A stretch of DNA of 64,000 nt from a virus. Location: the IMG/VR virus record IMGVR_UViG_3300042892_002528, positions 1-64,000 of that record; one strand, written 5' to 3'. Numbering within the stretch: position 1 is the stretch's first letter; every line of letters starts with the position of its first letter. The position numbers and the translations under genes are program-made. Of the stretch, positions 42,501-51,774 are shown one piece after another. Below the pieces are notes generated by a model. The model saw nothing but the letters and a program-made list of their open reading frames with translations. It was not told the origin of the DNA and did not search any database.

Positions 42501-44616
42501 AGTCAGCTACAGGAGTCATTCTAAATACTGCTGCGCCACCACTACCTAATGCAACTCCGTTATAGCTACCGCTCGTATACCAAGGGCTTAAGTCAAGATC
42601 TGCAAATTGTGCTGTGTTTGCTATAATTCTTGGATATACCACAGTACCGGCAGGAAGGTTTGTAGCAGTTATAACCCATGCGTATTCTGTGCCCTCATCT
42701 AAGTAGACAGCACCAGTAGTATTACCACTTGGATTAAACATATTAAATACTGGTATTGGGGTAGTTGAGTTGTCTATGATATCAAAATTTAAGTAAACCG
42801 AAGGCATATCAGTTAATCTTATTCTAGCATTTTCTGTACCTTCTGTTTTTAGATCTCTTTTTAGTATTATTGCTCCAGCATCTTGACCATTAAAACCATC
42901 TATTTGAGCATTTCCAACAGGTCTAGCTTCAATAATGAAGTCACCACTAGTTCCTTGAGTAAAATCGTCTGCATCTGTTGAAAGATTTAAAATACTCCAA
43001 GGAATATATGTGCCTGTTGCAACATTTTTTGTTTTTAGTTGAAATACTACTGCTCGATTATTGCCATTAATATCTTCATTAAATCCAGGTACTCCTGCTG
43101 TAGTTGTATCTGGTGCGGTTATAAATGATAGGCTATATGCTTTATCTTCTGTTAAAGAAACAGAAGCGCTAGATAGTCCATTATTCAAAGATAAAGTTAA
43201 AGTTTCATTACCTTCTGTTATGTAGTCTTCTGCTATATTTATGGTAATAGTACCAATATTATTAATTATTCTAAAATAACCTGTCAAGGACCAAGGGTAT
43301 ACTATTTCCTCACTACTAGGAAGAGTAGTACCATAATTAGCACCACTTCGTCTAACTTGACTAATATCATCAACAGTAATATTAGTTCCTGTAATAGTAT
43401 AATTAATTTGAGAGTTATCCTCTACTCGGGCAGTAGTTAAAGTAAAAACTATTTGATTACTTGAAGTTACACCATTATTTTCGGGTACTGTTGTTCTATT
43501 TACAGTAACACTGAAAGTAGCAGGGAAATCACTACCAGTATATCCTCGTTCAAGTGGGGTAGTATCTATTGCCAAGACACTCATTTTGTATTGTGCACCT
43601 GCCCAGCTACTATAAGAATTACTACCATAATTCCACAAAGTTCCGGAGGCTAATCCTGGTATTGTATCACCTAACTGTAATGCTTGAGTACTTTGGCTAG
43701 TTACTTTAATGGTCCTAGTTCGTATTGTGCTATTAGTTCCTGTATCTGTTCCACCGTCTACCCTTTGAACCATGGTTCTGTAAATATCAAAAACGCCAAG
43801 TCCATTGCTGATTCTATAATAAATCTGAGATGCTGTAGGTATTAAAAAAGCAGTATTACTAGGTGGGGAAGTAGTAGTTATTGGAAACGATCTAATATCG
43901 GCTCCATTATAATCAGGTCCTGGTGTACCTGTAGGAGGCGGTACTTGCCACTCTTGAAAAGAGTAATTTTTTAATTGAATATGTATTTTTGCAGAATCAT
44001 ACATACATTTAGCTGTACTGTCAAATACTTGCATACCATATCCGCTGCTAAGTATGTTATTGCTTACTTCTTTATTTGAAAAAAAGTATACTTTTGGTAT
44101 AGTTGCTATTGCTTGAGCACTAGTTGCTGTTGCAAACCAACGATCTGGAACTATTGCAAATATTGAAACATAATTTTGACCTGTTCCTGGATAAGGTATA
44201 GTATCTATCTTAGGATTATTTAATAAGTGTATTGGGCCTGCTCCAGCAGTACTACTGTTTGGTTGATTTATTCCTACATCTTGTGTAAAATACCAAACAC
44301 CACTGTCATTGCTGCGAGGTAGTGTATATACAAAAAAACAATCACTAATATTTGGAGCTATATATCGTAACTCGTAAACTTTCCAAGTATCGCCTGTATA
44401 ATAGGGTTGATTAACATAACTACTTGGTTGGAGTGGGGCATTATTTGCAAAAGTATTAAACTCATAAGCGTTTGCAGTAACATCTACGTTTTTATAATTT
44501 TGCCCAAAAAAGTTATTAGTACCAGCAACTGATCCGGTAAAATACCAAGGTTTAACATTAGAATCGTCAATAACTAATTCACCATTATTATTATTAAATT
44601 TAAATCCGTAAGTCAT
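39502..44616 (-). CDS. very large Calx-beta repeat adhesin/tail fibre (1704 aa)
   Basis: The N-terminal domain (about 1-360) begins Y-G-F-K-F-N-N-N-N-G-E-L-V-I-D-D. It is followed by repeated units of about 100 residues of Calx-beta type (Y-S-L-S-V-S-N ... N-E-N-E-I-L-R-I-T-I-T; S-I-N-E-G-G-T-L-I-W-T-I-T; S-V-N-E-G-G-S-F-T-I-S-F), most ending in T-E-G-x-E-x-x and I-N-D-T-S. Two inserts carry C-x-N-x-T-R-x ... Y-A-N-G-S-G-G-S-Y-T ... C-G-Y motifs. Calx-beta units bind Ca2+ in other proteins, so calcium-dependent adhesion is possible. It is the largest protein here and is coupled by ATGA to the 106-residue protein upstream. Confidence 0.82.
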   Translation of the reverse strand: MTYGFKFNNNNGELVIDDSNVKPWYFTGSVAGTNNFFGQNYKNVDVTANAYEFNTFANNAPLQPSSYVNQPYYTGDTWKVYELRYIAPNISDCFFVYTLPRSNDSGVWYFTQDVGINQPNSSTAGAGPIHLLNNPKIDTIPYPGTGQNYVSIFAIVPDRWFATATSAQAIATIPKVYFFSNKEVSNNILSSGYGMQVFDSTAKCMYDSAKIHIQLKNYSFQEWQVPPPTGTPGPDYNGADIRSFPITTTSPPSNTAFLIPTASQIYYRISNGLGVFDIYRTMVQRVDGGTDTGTNSTIRTRTIKVTSQSTQALQLGDTIPGLASGTLWNYGSNSYSSWAGAQYKMSVLAIDTTPLERGYTGSDFPATFSVTVNRTTVPENNGVTSSNQIVFTLTTARVEDNSQINYTITGTNITVDDISQVRRSGANYGTTLPSSEEIVYPWSLTGYFRIINNIGTITINIAEDYITEGNETLTLSLNNGLSSASVSLTEDKAYSLSFITAPDTTTAGVPGFNEDINGNNRAVVFQLKTKNVATGTYIPWSILNLSTDADDFTQGTSGDFIIEARPVGNAQIDGFNGQDAGAIILKRDLKTEGTENARIRLTDMPSVYLNFDIIDNSTTPIPVFNMFNPSGNTTGAVYLDEGTEYAWVITATNLPAGTVVYPRIIANTAQFADLDLSPWYTSGSYNGVALGSGGAAVFRMTPVADLLLEGTENFTVALDYPLGTRVHTYPGTVFINDTSKPPEVYSLSVSNQFTNENEILRITITSSLDYAHPVHWNWEGVDLGTSYGEISLADISSMRYYDPETNISGGAQYTNFTPSTQGTFSFPTSGLKSSNLQLAIEFILNNDGVTEQPEYGQLYLRPIGGYTGSINGSTGFFIRDVPIVTYSVAPNVTSINEGGTLIWTITSENVVDGTTIYWQQTGTNTAADYNDNLSYSTINIINNTATITRVVKADAAAYEGPETAGMSLFTYGPGGTIVPLANYPNTVTINDTSVIYQNEVLTISPSLVTYPNATTLSITGGTPNTVFRYGLDNLNYPASLTLDANGSYYNPNAGPGEVVGSHTVYVKFDSTQNTRQASWTVVAAATYALTSSVNSVNEGGSFTISFSTNQAGSFAYTITGVESADINGAALSGSISNGAVLTYNVTADSSTEGTQYFTITLNDRPASAYVTFNDTSTTVYNETVSVTPTSVVYPSAVSVSITGGTPNGSFRFSVNNTNYDSAVYYLDASGNWSNPNAAPGFNPGTYTIYFYFIDNGHTRQTSAWTVTSPAPTYSFYRDQSLRNEGEVITYTVTTTNVANGTRIYWVNYGSTDANDFTSFTDEGFVTINNNSGSFNRQLRNDATTEGEETVWIFFYDNAGYNGDFIGYVGQTTVNDTSTTSYPAAGTFISQSCAAYGTEPYTLNKVYANGSGGTYTESTPDSPTCGYTTPTYTLTSSVGNFGEVNEGGSFTISFSTNRPGNFGYQLANVTSADLNGAPLSGNVSNGSVITYTVTADTTTEGREYFTFTLDNGKASVYVQIIDTSISYPVAGTLLSQACDGNYTRIGTYANGSGGSYTQVIEYNAAYCGYVPPAAGAPLVTSVSVLSGTYYSGDVVEAIINFSGPITANTYLNVRLFAGAYGSLYVPNGTITGGFAPSYGYGGFGENVEMLVGATSAFYTGPGNPGQVYVGNAQISAKTVTAASGGSDRQAYIQSSTFRLETGVSP

Positions 44617-44933
44617 CGTGCCATTACCATTAAAATTGTTCCACGTCTAATGGACGGTGAAATAGTTGGGTTGATTTCGTTATATCTTATTTGTGGGTAT
44701 CCGCTGACGCCGTTATCTATACCCTCATACCAATGATCACCACCGTATAAAGTTATTATTTTTAATTTTAATCCTTGTAAGCTTGCTTTACCGCCTACAC
44801 CATTATAAGTAACATATCTATCGGCAGAGCTGCCTGTTATAAATAGTGTTAAAAACTCAACAAAAACTCCAGCCTCACTACTTGAATCGTAGTAAACATT
44901 GCCTAAAGCATCATTAATCTGCATACCGTACAT
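44613..44933 (-). CDS. small tail-tip associated protein (106 aa)
   Basis: Starts Y-G-M-Q-I-N-D-A-L-G-N-V-Y-Y-D-S-S and continues as a beta-rich protein ending I-R-R-G-T-I-L-M-V-M. The opening motif resembles that of the following gene's product (Y-G-F-K-F-N-N-N) and is common in short proteins beside the tail tip genes of siphoviruses. Coupled to the 1704-residue gene by ATGA. Likely a minor tail protein. Confidence 0.65.
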   Translation of the reverse strand: MYGMQINDALGNVYYDSSSEAGVFVEFLTLFITGSSADRYVTYNGVGGKASLQGLKLKIITLYGGDHWYEGIDNGVSGYPQIRYNEINPTISPSIRRGTILMVMAR

Positions 44934-44942
44934 AAATATTCC

Positions 44943-46298
44943 TTAGGATAATTTACCAATTTTAACTCGTGGCTTGCCGCTGTTACTGTTGTCCCAGACT
45001 TCAAGTCTGTCATTAAACAAAATAAGTCTATTGACAGTTGATGTATTATTAGTATCGCCTATAACTAACTTTGATGCGTCAATAGTGCCTGTTACTATTC
45101 TATCGCTAGTAATAGTATTTTGAACAATTAAACTACCTGGAATATATGTAGTCATTATTGCCCAAGTTGTGACCAATGTATTGGGATCAATACTAGTAGC
45201 TTGATAAACTTTAGCACCATTATAGTTGTTATAACTAACAGTTGCAAGATCGCCGAGTACTGGGCTTCTGCCAATTACTGCAATTACTTCTGCGTTTGTA
45301 GGTGAGGCATCTGAAGAACCTACAGCAGGTCGTTGAATTATATAACTTGCCGCACCTGGTCCTCCGGTAGTACCTAGTGTGCCATTAAAAGAAATGGCTC
45401 TAATAGGATAACTAGTGCTTGCCCAATTAAGTGGGCTTGTTAGAGTTGTACCAGCAACAGAAAGTGGAATAGTTATTGACCACAAAGTAGCTCCAGGAGT
45501 GCTATTTATAGGAACAGTTGTTTCCCAGCCTCCGCCTACTACAAAGTCGATACTACCCCACGTATAAGTACCCGCAGTTGGACGGGCAGGAGGACTAGAG
45601 CCGGTAGTCCATTGGTAAATAGTCGGAAAAGCAGACATTTTGCCAGCAATACCTACTTCACCTTTTGCCCCATTATACAATATAGGCAGTGTAATAGTTT
45701 TAGTTAAATTAGTTACTAAATTACCCGCGCTAACAGTTAGTGTAACTGTTACATAAAGTGCAGTTTCATCAGGAGTTATTGTAATGCTTTCACCTGTACC
45801 ACTGCTAGGACTGGCACCTGTAACTACCCAGGCATATTCAGGTGAAGTTATATTTTGCGTTACTGCTGTTAAAGTGGCGTTTAAAGGTGTGAAAACAAGT
45901 GATGCATTTTGTACAAAACTAGTGTATCCTGAAATATCAATAACTTGTGCAGTAGCAGATATTGGCGTAGCAGTTAACTGATTAGAAACAGTATATACCT
46001 CTTCCTCAATATCACTAATAAAGGCATATTTGACATAATAAGGTGTGCCTGATACAAACGGAATTGCTGTAGCTTGACCATTAGGTAACCCAGATATAGT
46101 AATAGACAGACTTAATCCATCAAATACCAAGTTGGCATCTGATGGAGTAAAGCCTACTCCAGAAGGTCCTGCTACTGCAGAACACCATACTTTTACTTTA
46201 ATTAAATCATCTCTAACATCGTCTGTTCTAATTGTATCGTATGGGGTATCTAGTTTTAATATTAACGAGTTTACGCCTGGAAATAAGGTTCCTGCCAT
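44943..46298 (-). CDS. tail-tip fibre protein, J C-terminal-like (451 aa)
   Basis: FN3/Ig-like beta domains (about 10-215) precede a G-A-K-G-E-V-G-I-A-G-K collagen-like linker. A central beta domain follows, and a C-terminal stretch L-I-V-Q-N-T-I-T-S-D-R-I-V-T-G-T-I-D-A-S-K-L, then N-D-R-L-E-V-W-D-N-S. The I-T-S-D-R-I ... I-D-A-S-K-L motif is typical of the distal central-fibre part of lambda J-like proteins. Since the J-like protein is the next gene upstream, this looks like a split-off J tail. Confidence 0.78.
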   Translation of the reverse strand: MAGTLFPGVNSLILKLDTPYDTIRTDDVRDDLIKVKVWCSAVAGPSGVGFTPSDANLVFDGLSLSITISGLPNGQATAIPFVSGTPYYVKYAFISDIEEEVYTVSNQLTATPISATAQVIDISGYTSFVQNASLVFTPLNATLTAVTQNITSPEYAWVVTGASPSSGTGESITITPDETALYVTVTLTVSAGNLVTNLTKTITLPILYNGAKGEVGIAGKMSAFPTIYQWTTGSSPPARPTAGTYTWGSIDFVVGGGWETTVPINSTPGATLWSITIPLSVAGTTLTSPLNWASTSYPIRAISFNGTLGTTGGPGAASYIIQRPAVGSSDASPTNAEVIAVIGRSPVLGDLATVSYNNYNGAKVYQATSIDPNTLVTTWAIMTTYIPGSLIVQNTITSDRIVTGTIDASKLVIGDTNNTSTVNRLILFNDRLEVWDNSNSGKPRVKIGKLS

Positions 46299-46307
46299 GT
46301 CTATTCC

Positions 46308-49300
46308 TTAAACAATTGTTTTAATTTTAATTAAAGCATATGAACTTGCAGCACTGTAGTTATTAGTTTTATCTAATATCCTACACTCTACCTTATAGTC
46401 AATACCACCCTCAGAAATACGAGGTATTGCTACCTTTTCTAAATCTAGAAAGCCTTGTCCTTGACTTTGTACTTCTGGTATAATTGGTGTAGTATCCCAT
46501 AAGTCTGTAGTAACAGTACTTTTGTATAACCTATATGCATAAGCTTTAAAATCACTCTGTTGATTTACAATAGTAGGAGTTGCTACAATATAAGTTTGTT
46601 GTAAATCTATTGCAAGTGTTGGAGACGCTGCAAAGTTAGTAGTTTTACCACCATTTGTAAACCAATACGTGTCAGACCAAGGACCTACAATATTTCCAGA
46701 ATTATTAGTATATCTAGCTCTAATTTTATAAAGAAGACCTGTTGTAAGTTGTTGTACAATAATACTTGAAGAATCTTTAGTACCGTAGTATGATGGAGAA
46801 GCTGCATCAAATAACCCATTTCCAGGAATCACTTGTAGTTGCACTCTTTCAGCACTTACACTAAGTTTACTAGAGTTAGTATAACTAATAATAGCCGTAT
46901 TTGTAAATGTACCATTAGCAATTGTATCACTAATAGCACTATCACTGTTTACAGAAACAATAGTAGGGGCTTCGTTAATTATTGCACTAACTAAATAATT
47001 TCCAGTAGTTGTAATATTTGAATTATACGCTAAATAACCAGATAAATCTGCTGTGTAAATTTGTGGAGAGTAATCAGCTAGCGTAAGTTTTGCACTAATA
47101 TTGCTGTTGGCTTCTATACTTAATACTATTAGTTCTTGTGATTCTTTACTAACTTCTCCTAGCATAAACAAGTCATCAATATTTATATTGTCACCACTTA
47201 TTAGTGCTCCAGATAGTGTAATACTAGTATAATATCCTGTTGTAGCTACAGGCGCTAAAGTTTTTAGTGCGCTGCTACCTGTATTAGTTCTAACCCTGAT
47301 ATTGTAAGTTTTTGCTGTTTCTAAATAAATTTCTTCACTTAAAGTTATAACTGCACTGCCTACTGTGCAGTTGTTAATTCTACCACTGCCATTGCCCCAA
47401 AGTGGAACATCATGTGTAACTCGTACTAAATCTCCGCGATTACAAACTAAGTACTCAAAGTCTACATTTAATGAAAACATTTCTGGGCGCAACTTTAGCT
47501 GCGCCATATGCCATTGAGCAATATGCTTTGCTTGAGCAAAATTAGTTACACCAGGTAAGCTAAGTTCTTCAAATAACTCTGCATTACTTTCGTTTTTACC
47601 AAGATTAAACACTCGGTACTCATTTGCTTGATAGCCTTTTTCTTCATCCGCAATAGTAATACGAAATGCATCAGGTATACGAGGAAGTATTTTTGTAGCT
47701 TCAAAGCCCCAGCTATTATGTGGAGTAAAGTGCTGTACTACTCCAGTACGTGGTTTATCCACTACTACTGTCCACTTACCGTCTATGTAGTTAGGACTTG
47801 CTTTACCAGCTGAACATATATCTTTTAATACATCCATAACACTGGTAACATTGGTTACTACTGCATTATAGGTAAGCCAAGGTTTGGTACTATCTCTGGT
47901 ATACTTATTATTTGCATAAGTCATAGGCTCACAAAATTTATACCAATCAGCTAGTGCGTTTAAATCTACATACTTTGCAGCATCTATAATGTTGTCAGCT
48001 ACTCTGTAAGCATTGGCAGGATGCATTAACACATAAAGAAATAATGCTGCAGGATTGTTAGTAACATCTACAGTTTTCCAATCGTTTGTTGCTCTATTTA
48101 ATACATTAGCTTTAGTTTGTACTAAAGCGTTCACTCCCTCTAAACTGCCGTTTATTTTATTAGTGCTTTGCAGTTTAATAAAAGTTCGTGCAAGATGACA
48201 CTTAGGTGGATTTTTTACAACACGAATAGGAACTAATTGATTATTAGCGTTTAGTGTTTGTTTATTAAACCCAGTAACTGCATACAAAATTACCTTACTG
48301 TAATATCTATAATCGGGATCTTCTTCTTTTTCTGTGACGTCGTCGTTTGTTCTAATTACTTGAATAGAGTATTTTGCTCGCGGTAAACCACGCATTTTAT
48401 AAACATAGTTAAAAGCGTCTTTTCTTTGTGAAAAGAATCCGTTTTTGCCAAATATTAACTCCGTACCCATAGAGCCAGCAATATTTAATCCAGCATCTTT
48501 AGTGTATGTAATAGTCAAAGCTGCTGCTGCTGCACCGCTTCCAGAATTTACACCTTTCATTCTTACTGTATGAACACTGTTAGCTTCAGCATAGAACCAT
48601 GTTACAGCTACTTGATCGTAAGCATTTTTAGGTATAGTAATTAAACGAGCACCGTCAATTAGTACTGATCCTTCATCGTCAATAGCTGCTGAGATTTCAT
48701 AGTATCCTGCTTCTGGGAAAGTTACTTGTGCAGTTTTATCAAACTCAATGTTGGCTGTTTGACCTGTGTATGACCATCTTCCGTTATTTGTTAAAAATAA
48801 ATTCCAGCCTCCCCAACCGCCATAGGGACCGCCTACGCCTGGAAATTGAGCAGTAGTAAATATAGTCTGTGGTGTGCCTGCGGCACCCGAATTATTTACA
48901 ATTCGTCCTGCTCCTATAACAATGTCATAATCAGCTGTAGGCATCTGATTACCACTATCAGGATCTAAAATAGCTGCACCCGCTGAATTACGCTGCACTG
49001 CTCGAGTAACAGATGTAAGCAATAATCCTTCTATGGTAGTGCTAGCAGTACTGGCTAAATGTGATACTGTAGAGGTGTCTAAATAATTTACACCAAAAAA
49101 GCAAATACTATGAAGCTTTACATATCCATTAGGAATAGTAGGTAGTCTTAGTATTGCGTTATTATTTGTACCTACAAAAGACGCATACGATCCTTGTGTA
49201 GATAAAGTTTTTAAATAAGGAGATGGGTCTGCATACTGGTTATCAGTGGCAGCTCCGCTAAATACTGATATACCACCACCTGGTGCCATAGCAAGTACGT

Positions 49301-50855
49301 ACCACTTGTAAAGATTCTGTAAATCACCATTACCATCAGTATAAGTAGGAGCTGAGCCAATAGTAACTTTAAAGGCTGTGTCACTAGGTGTTGGTGAGTT
49401 GTAGTTGCCTAGGTGATAGGCAGGTACTGTTGACCAAGCTGTTTCGCCTTCTTTACGTAGACGAATTTGAACTCCGCAAGTAGCATCACTAATTTTTCCG
49501 TCTTTGGTACTAATTTTGCGCATACCTTCTGGAAAAGTAAATGCTATGTCAATATCTTCAGCAAAATCTGCTAATGTAATAATTGCTGGAGGATTGCCAT
49601 CTACGCTATTTTTAACTAATTCAATTTGTGGGAATTGTTGCTCTACGTCAGTTGGATATAGTTTATCAAAGGCATCTAATCTACCGTTTGTAGTTTCTTG
49701 AGGCACGCCTAACAAAGTGTCTGGTACAGGAGTATCTTGCCCGACGCCAGCTTGACTAGTATAGTAAACTTCGTTTAAAGTTTTTGCACCTACGCGAATG
49801 TCATCAACTGCTAGTGGGCCGAATCCCCATACAAGGGATAAATGTAATAGGCTAGTATCTGTTAATGTTTCTACGTAAGGCATTGCTCCAAGCATTGCAT
49901 TCATACGCATTTTTCCTAGCACAACTGGAATTGCATTATAGCGATTTGCTTGATTTGCTGCACCACTAAAAGCGTTTACAGGGGCAGAACTTCCTGGGTC
50001 TTTACCATTTAATGGGCGAATAGGAAAGGCGGCGTTAATAAGCGCCATACCTGCCATATTAATAGCCATAGTACCAACTATTTTGCCAGTTGCAGTAGTA
50101 ACCATAGTGCCTTCAGCAACACCTACTCCTGCTTCCGTCATGCCCAAGGCACTGCCAACGTCTGCACCATAATTTACGGCTATATACAATACAACAAGCG
50201 TAAGTATTAAACGTTGAGTACTTTTACCTTCTGGTACTACTTTATAAACAACGTTCTGTCCTGCTTGTACACGCACAGTACTCCACTCGGATTGCGGGAT
50301 TTTAACGCCATCTAAAAATAAAATTAATTTTTTAGCAAAGTAATCACTAATTTTATATGTATCTATTAAGTTTCGAGATACGTCGGCTAGTGTAGAGCCA
50401 GCTATAGCTAACTCTGTATATTTTGTTTGTTTAAAGGGATGTGGTCTACCTACCAGCATTGTGTTAGCTTGTGTACTATATTTATAGTAACCTTCGATAC
50501 GTTTAGACCATTTTGGACTGTTAACAGACTCTACAACGCTATCCATGCCGTCACGAGCATGAATAAATTTATCTTCCCCAATATAAATTCCAACGTGAAA
50601 AGGCTCACCTAATATATTGAATACTATAACGGAGCCGGTTTCTGGTGTTTGAACTTGTGACCAATTGTTTTTATACTGATCCATCATTTCAAGAATACGC
50701 GTATCGTATGCCCCTGAATACTCTTCAGTATAGCTGGGCAATTCAATAGCATATTCCTGTTTATAAAATAAACGTACTAATCCCCAGCAGTCAATACCAC
50801 TCTCATCTCTGCCATTTGTGGCATAAGGTAATCCAATATACTTATTATAATTCAT
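46308..50855 (-). CDS. tail tip: NlpC/P60 peptidase - I-like - J-like fusion (1515 aa)
   Basis: Order: NlpC/P60 peptidase (1-125) with catalytic Cys23 in G-I-D-C-W-G-L, His86 in F-H-V-G-I-Y-I-G and His99; this matches the peptidase half of lambda K. Next is a lambda I-like ubiquitin-fold segment (about 140-212). Then a hydrophobic segment at about 215-229 (R-L-I-L-T-L-V-V-L-Y-I-A-V). The J-like central hub runs from about 270 to the end, with G-F-G-P-L-A-V-D-D-I-R-V-G near 355 and FN3-like domains after residue 1200. Lambda encodes K, I and J separately. The peptidase would open peptidoglycan during DNA entry. The start overlaps the previous stop (TAATG). Confidence 0.9.
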   Translation of the reverse strand: MNYNKYIGLPYATNGRDESGIDCWGLVRLFYKQEYAIELPSYTEEYSGAYDTRILEMMDQYKNNWSQVQTPETGSVIVFNILGEPFHVGIYIGEDKFIHARDGMDSVVESVNSPKWSKRIEGYYKYSTQANTMLVGRPHPFKQTKYTELAIAGSTLADVSRNLIDTYKISDYFAKKLILFLDGVKIPQSEWSTVRVQAGQNVVYKVVPEGKSTQRLILTLVVLYIAVNYGADVGSALGMTEAGVGVAEGTMVTTATGKIVGTMAINMAGMALINAAFPIRPLNGKDPGSSAPVNAFSGAANQANRYNAIPVVLGKMRMNAMLGAMPYVETLTDTSLLHLSLVWGFGPLAVDDIRVGAKTLNEVYYTSQAGVGQDTPVPDTLLGVPQETTNGRLDAFDKLYPTDVEQQFPQIELVKNSVDGNPPAIITLADFAEDIDIAFTFPEGMRKISTKDGKISDATCGVQIRLRKEGETAWSTVPAYHLGNYNSPTPSDTAFKVTIGSAPTYTDGNGDLQNLYKWYVLAMAPGGGISVFSGAATDNQYADPSPYLKTLSTQGSYASFVGTNNNAILRLPTIPNGYVKLHSICFFGVNYLDTSTVSHLASTASTTIEGLLLTSVTRAVQRNSAGAAILDPDSGNQMPTADYDIVIGAGRIVNNSGAAGTPQTIFTTAQFPGVGGPYGGWGGWNLFLTNNGRWSYTGQTANIEFDKTAQVTFPEAGYYEISAAIDDEGSVLIDGARLITIPKNAYDQVAVTWFYAEANSVHTVRMKGVNSGSGAAAAALTITYTKDAGLNIAGSMGTELIFGKNGFFSQRKDAFNYVYKMRGLPRAKYSIQVIRTNDDVTEKEEDPDYRYYSKVILYAVTGFNKQTLNANNQLVPIRVVKNPPKCHLARTFIKLQSTNKINGSLEGVNALVQTKANVLNRATNDWKTVDVTNNPAALFLYVLMHPANAYRVADNIIDAAKYVDLNALADWYKFCEPMTYANNKYTRDSTKPWLTYNAVVTNVTSVMDVLKDICSAGKASPNYIDGKWTVVVDKPRTGVVQHFTPHNSWGFEATKILPRIPDAFRITIADEEKGYQANEYRVFNLGKNESNAELFEELSLPGVTNFAQAKHIAQWHMAQLKLRPEMFSLNVDFEYLVCNRGDLVRVTHDVPLWGNGSGRINNCTVGSAVITLSEEIYLETAKTYNIRVRTNTGSSALKTLAPVATTGYYTSITLSGALISGDNINIDDLFMLGEVSKESQELIVLSIEANSNISAKLTLADYSPQIYTADLSGYLAYNSNITTTGNYLVSAIINEAPTIVSVNSDSAISDTIANGTFTNTAIISYTNSSKLSVSAERVQLQVIPGNGLFDAASPSYYGTKDSSSIIVQQLTTGLLYKIRARYTNNSGNIVGPWSDTYWFTNGGKTTNFAASPTLAIDLQQTYIVATPTIVNQQSDFKAYAYRLYKSTVTTDLWDTTPIIPEVQSQGQGFLDLEKVAIPRISEGGIDYKVECRILDKTNNYSAASSYALIKIKTIV

Positions 50856-51382
50856 TAAAATAGTCCTGGAAAGTTAGCTGGAGTAAACGTAAAACAAGGA
50901 AATGGTTCACGACTAAGGCTAACCATATTTAAGTCAAATGTAATTTGATCCGCGTTATAAGTAACATTCGTTATTTTGAAACCTGTAAAAGTAGCTTCAA
51001 CAGTATTAGGGCTACTAGCTAGTACTAGATCTATTTGTACACTAACGGGGCTTGTTAAATGAGTACGGATAAGATCAATAGCTTCACGAGTAACAAAGTT
51101 TAATACTAAACTACACTGCCCTGCTCCTGCTTCTTCTTCCCCTGGCAAAGCTATTTGCATAGGTAAGAAAATATAATCTTTTGAATTACTAGTTACACCA
51201 TATACGATTTCTGCATCTGTTGTTAAAGAAGTAAGTCTATTAGTGTAGCCGTCTGCTAAACGAACAGGATTTGCAGCATCCGCAGGATTAGTAATAGTAA
51301 CAAGTAAAATTACTGCTTCAGGTGTTTCTGAAGCAAACATTGCCCTAACGGCTGATTGTGATAAACTATTTAGTCTGCTCAT
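50855..51382 (-). CDS. minor tail protein, DUF1833/lambda L-like (175 aa)
   Basis: Starts M-S-R-L-N-S-L-S-Q-S-A-V-R-A-M-F-A-S-E-T and proceeds through a beta-rich core to a C-terminal F-P-C-F-T-F-T-P-A-N-F-P-G-L-F, which matches the DUF1833 tail family. It sits between the M-like protein and the K-I-J hub, the position of lambda gpL, which joins the distal tail to the tip. One Cys near the end; no metal motif as in lambda L. Coupled on both sides (ATGA, TAATG). Confidence 0.8.
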   Translation of the reverse strand: MSRLNSLSQSAVRAMFASETPEAVILLVTITNPADAANPVRLADGYTNRLTSLTTDAEIVYGVTSNSKDYIFLPMQIALPGEEEAGAGQCSLVLNFVTREAIDLIRTHLTSPVSVQIDLVLASSPNTVEATFTGFKITNVTYNADQITFDLNMVSLSREPFPCFTFTPANFPGLF

Positions 51383-51771
51383 GGCATCACTTCTAATTTA
51401 AGACTGGTAGACCAGTATCCTGGTGCCATATATTGTAAGTTAAAGAATTCGCCATCACTACCTGGTATAATACGCACATCTATAATTGTACCAAGTATTC
51501 GTGGATGTGGAAAAGTAAAACGATTAACACCAGCAATACCAGGAATTAACGGCAGAGTAGCGGTAGGTAAATTTTTAATAAAAGCTTCTAATGTTTGTGT
51601 TTGTGCGGTAGTCATTAAAAAGTTTACATTCAATACATTAGGACGCGAGGCCCTGCGTCTTTGCTTCGCAGGGCCAGCATCTGTAGCTGAACGTATAACA
51701 GTAATTCCAACCGATTCAGTAAAGCCTTTTTGAGGCACTTGCGGAAGCGATGCTGGCCATGCTATTGGCAT
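51379..51771 (-). CDS. minor tail protein, lambda M/distal tail-like (130 aa)
   Basis: Starts P-I-A-W-P-A-S-L-P-Q-V-P, then R-R-R-A-S-R-P-N-V-L-N-V-N-F-L-M and ends with P-G-Y-W-S-T-S-L-K-L-E. The W-P-x-S-L-P-Q opening and the length fit the small tail protein that directly follows the tape measure in lambda-like tails (gpM). GGAG lies 8 bases before the ATG and it follows the tape measure by 3 bases. Confidence 0.78.
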   Translation of the reverse strand: MPIAWPASLPQVPQKGFTESVGITVIRSATDAGPAKQRRRASRPNVLNVNFLMTTAQTQTLEAFIKNLPTATLPLIPGIAGVNRFTFPHPRILGTIIDVRIIPGSDGEFFNLQYMAPGYWSTSLKLEVMP

Positions 51772-51774
51772 ATA

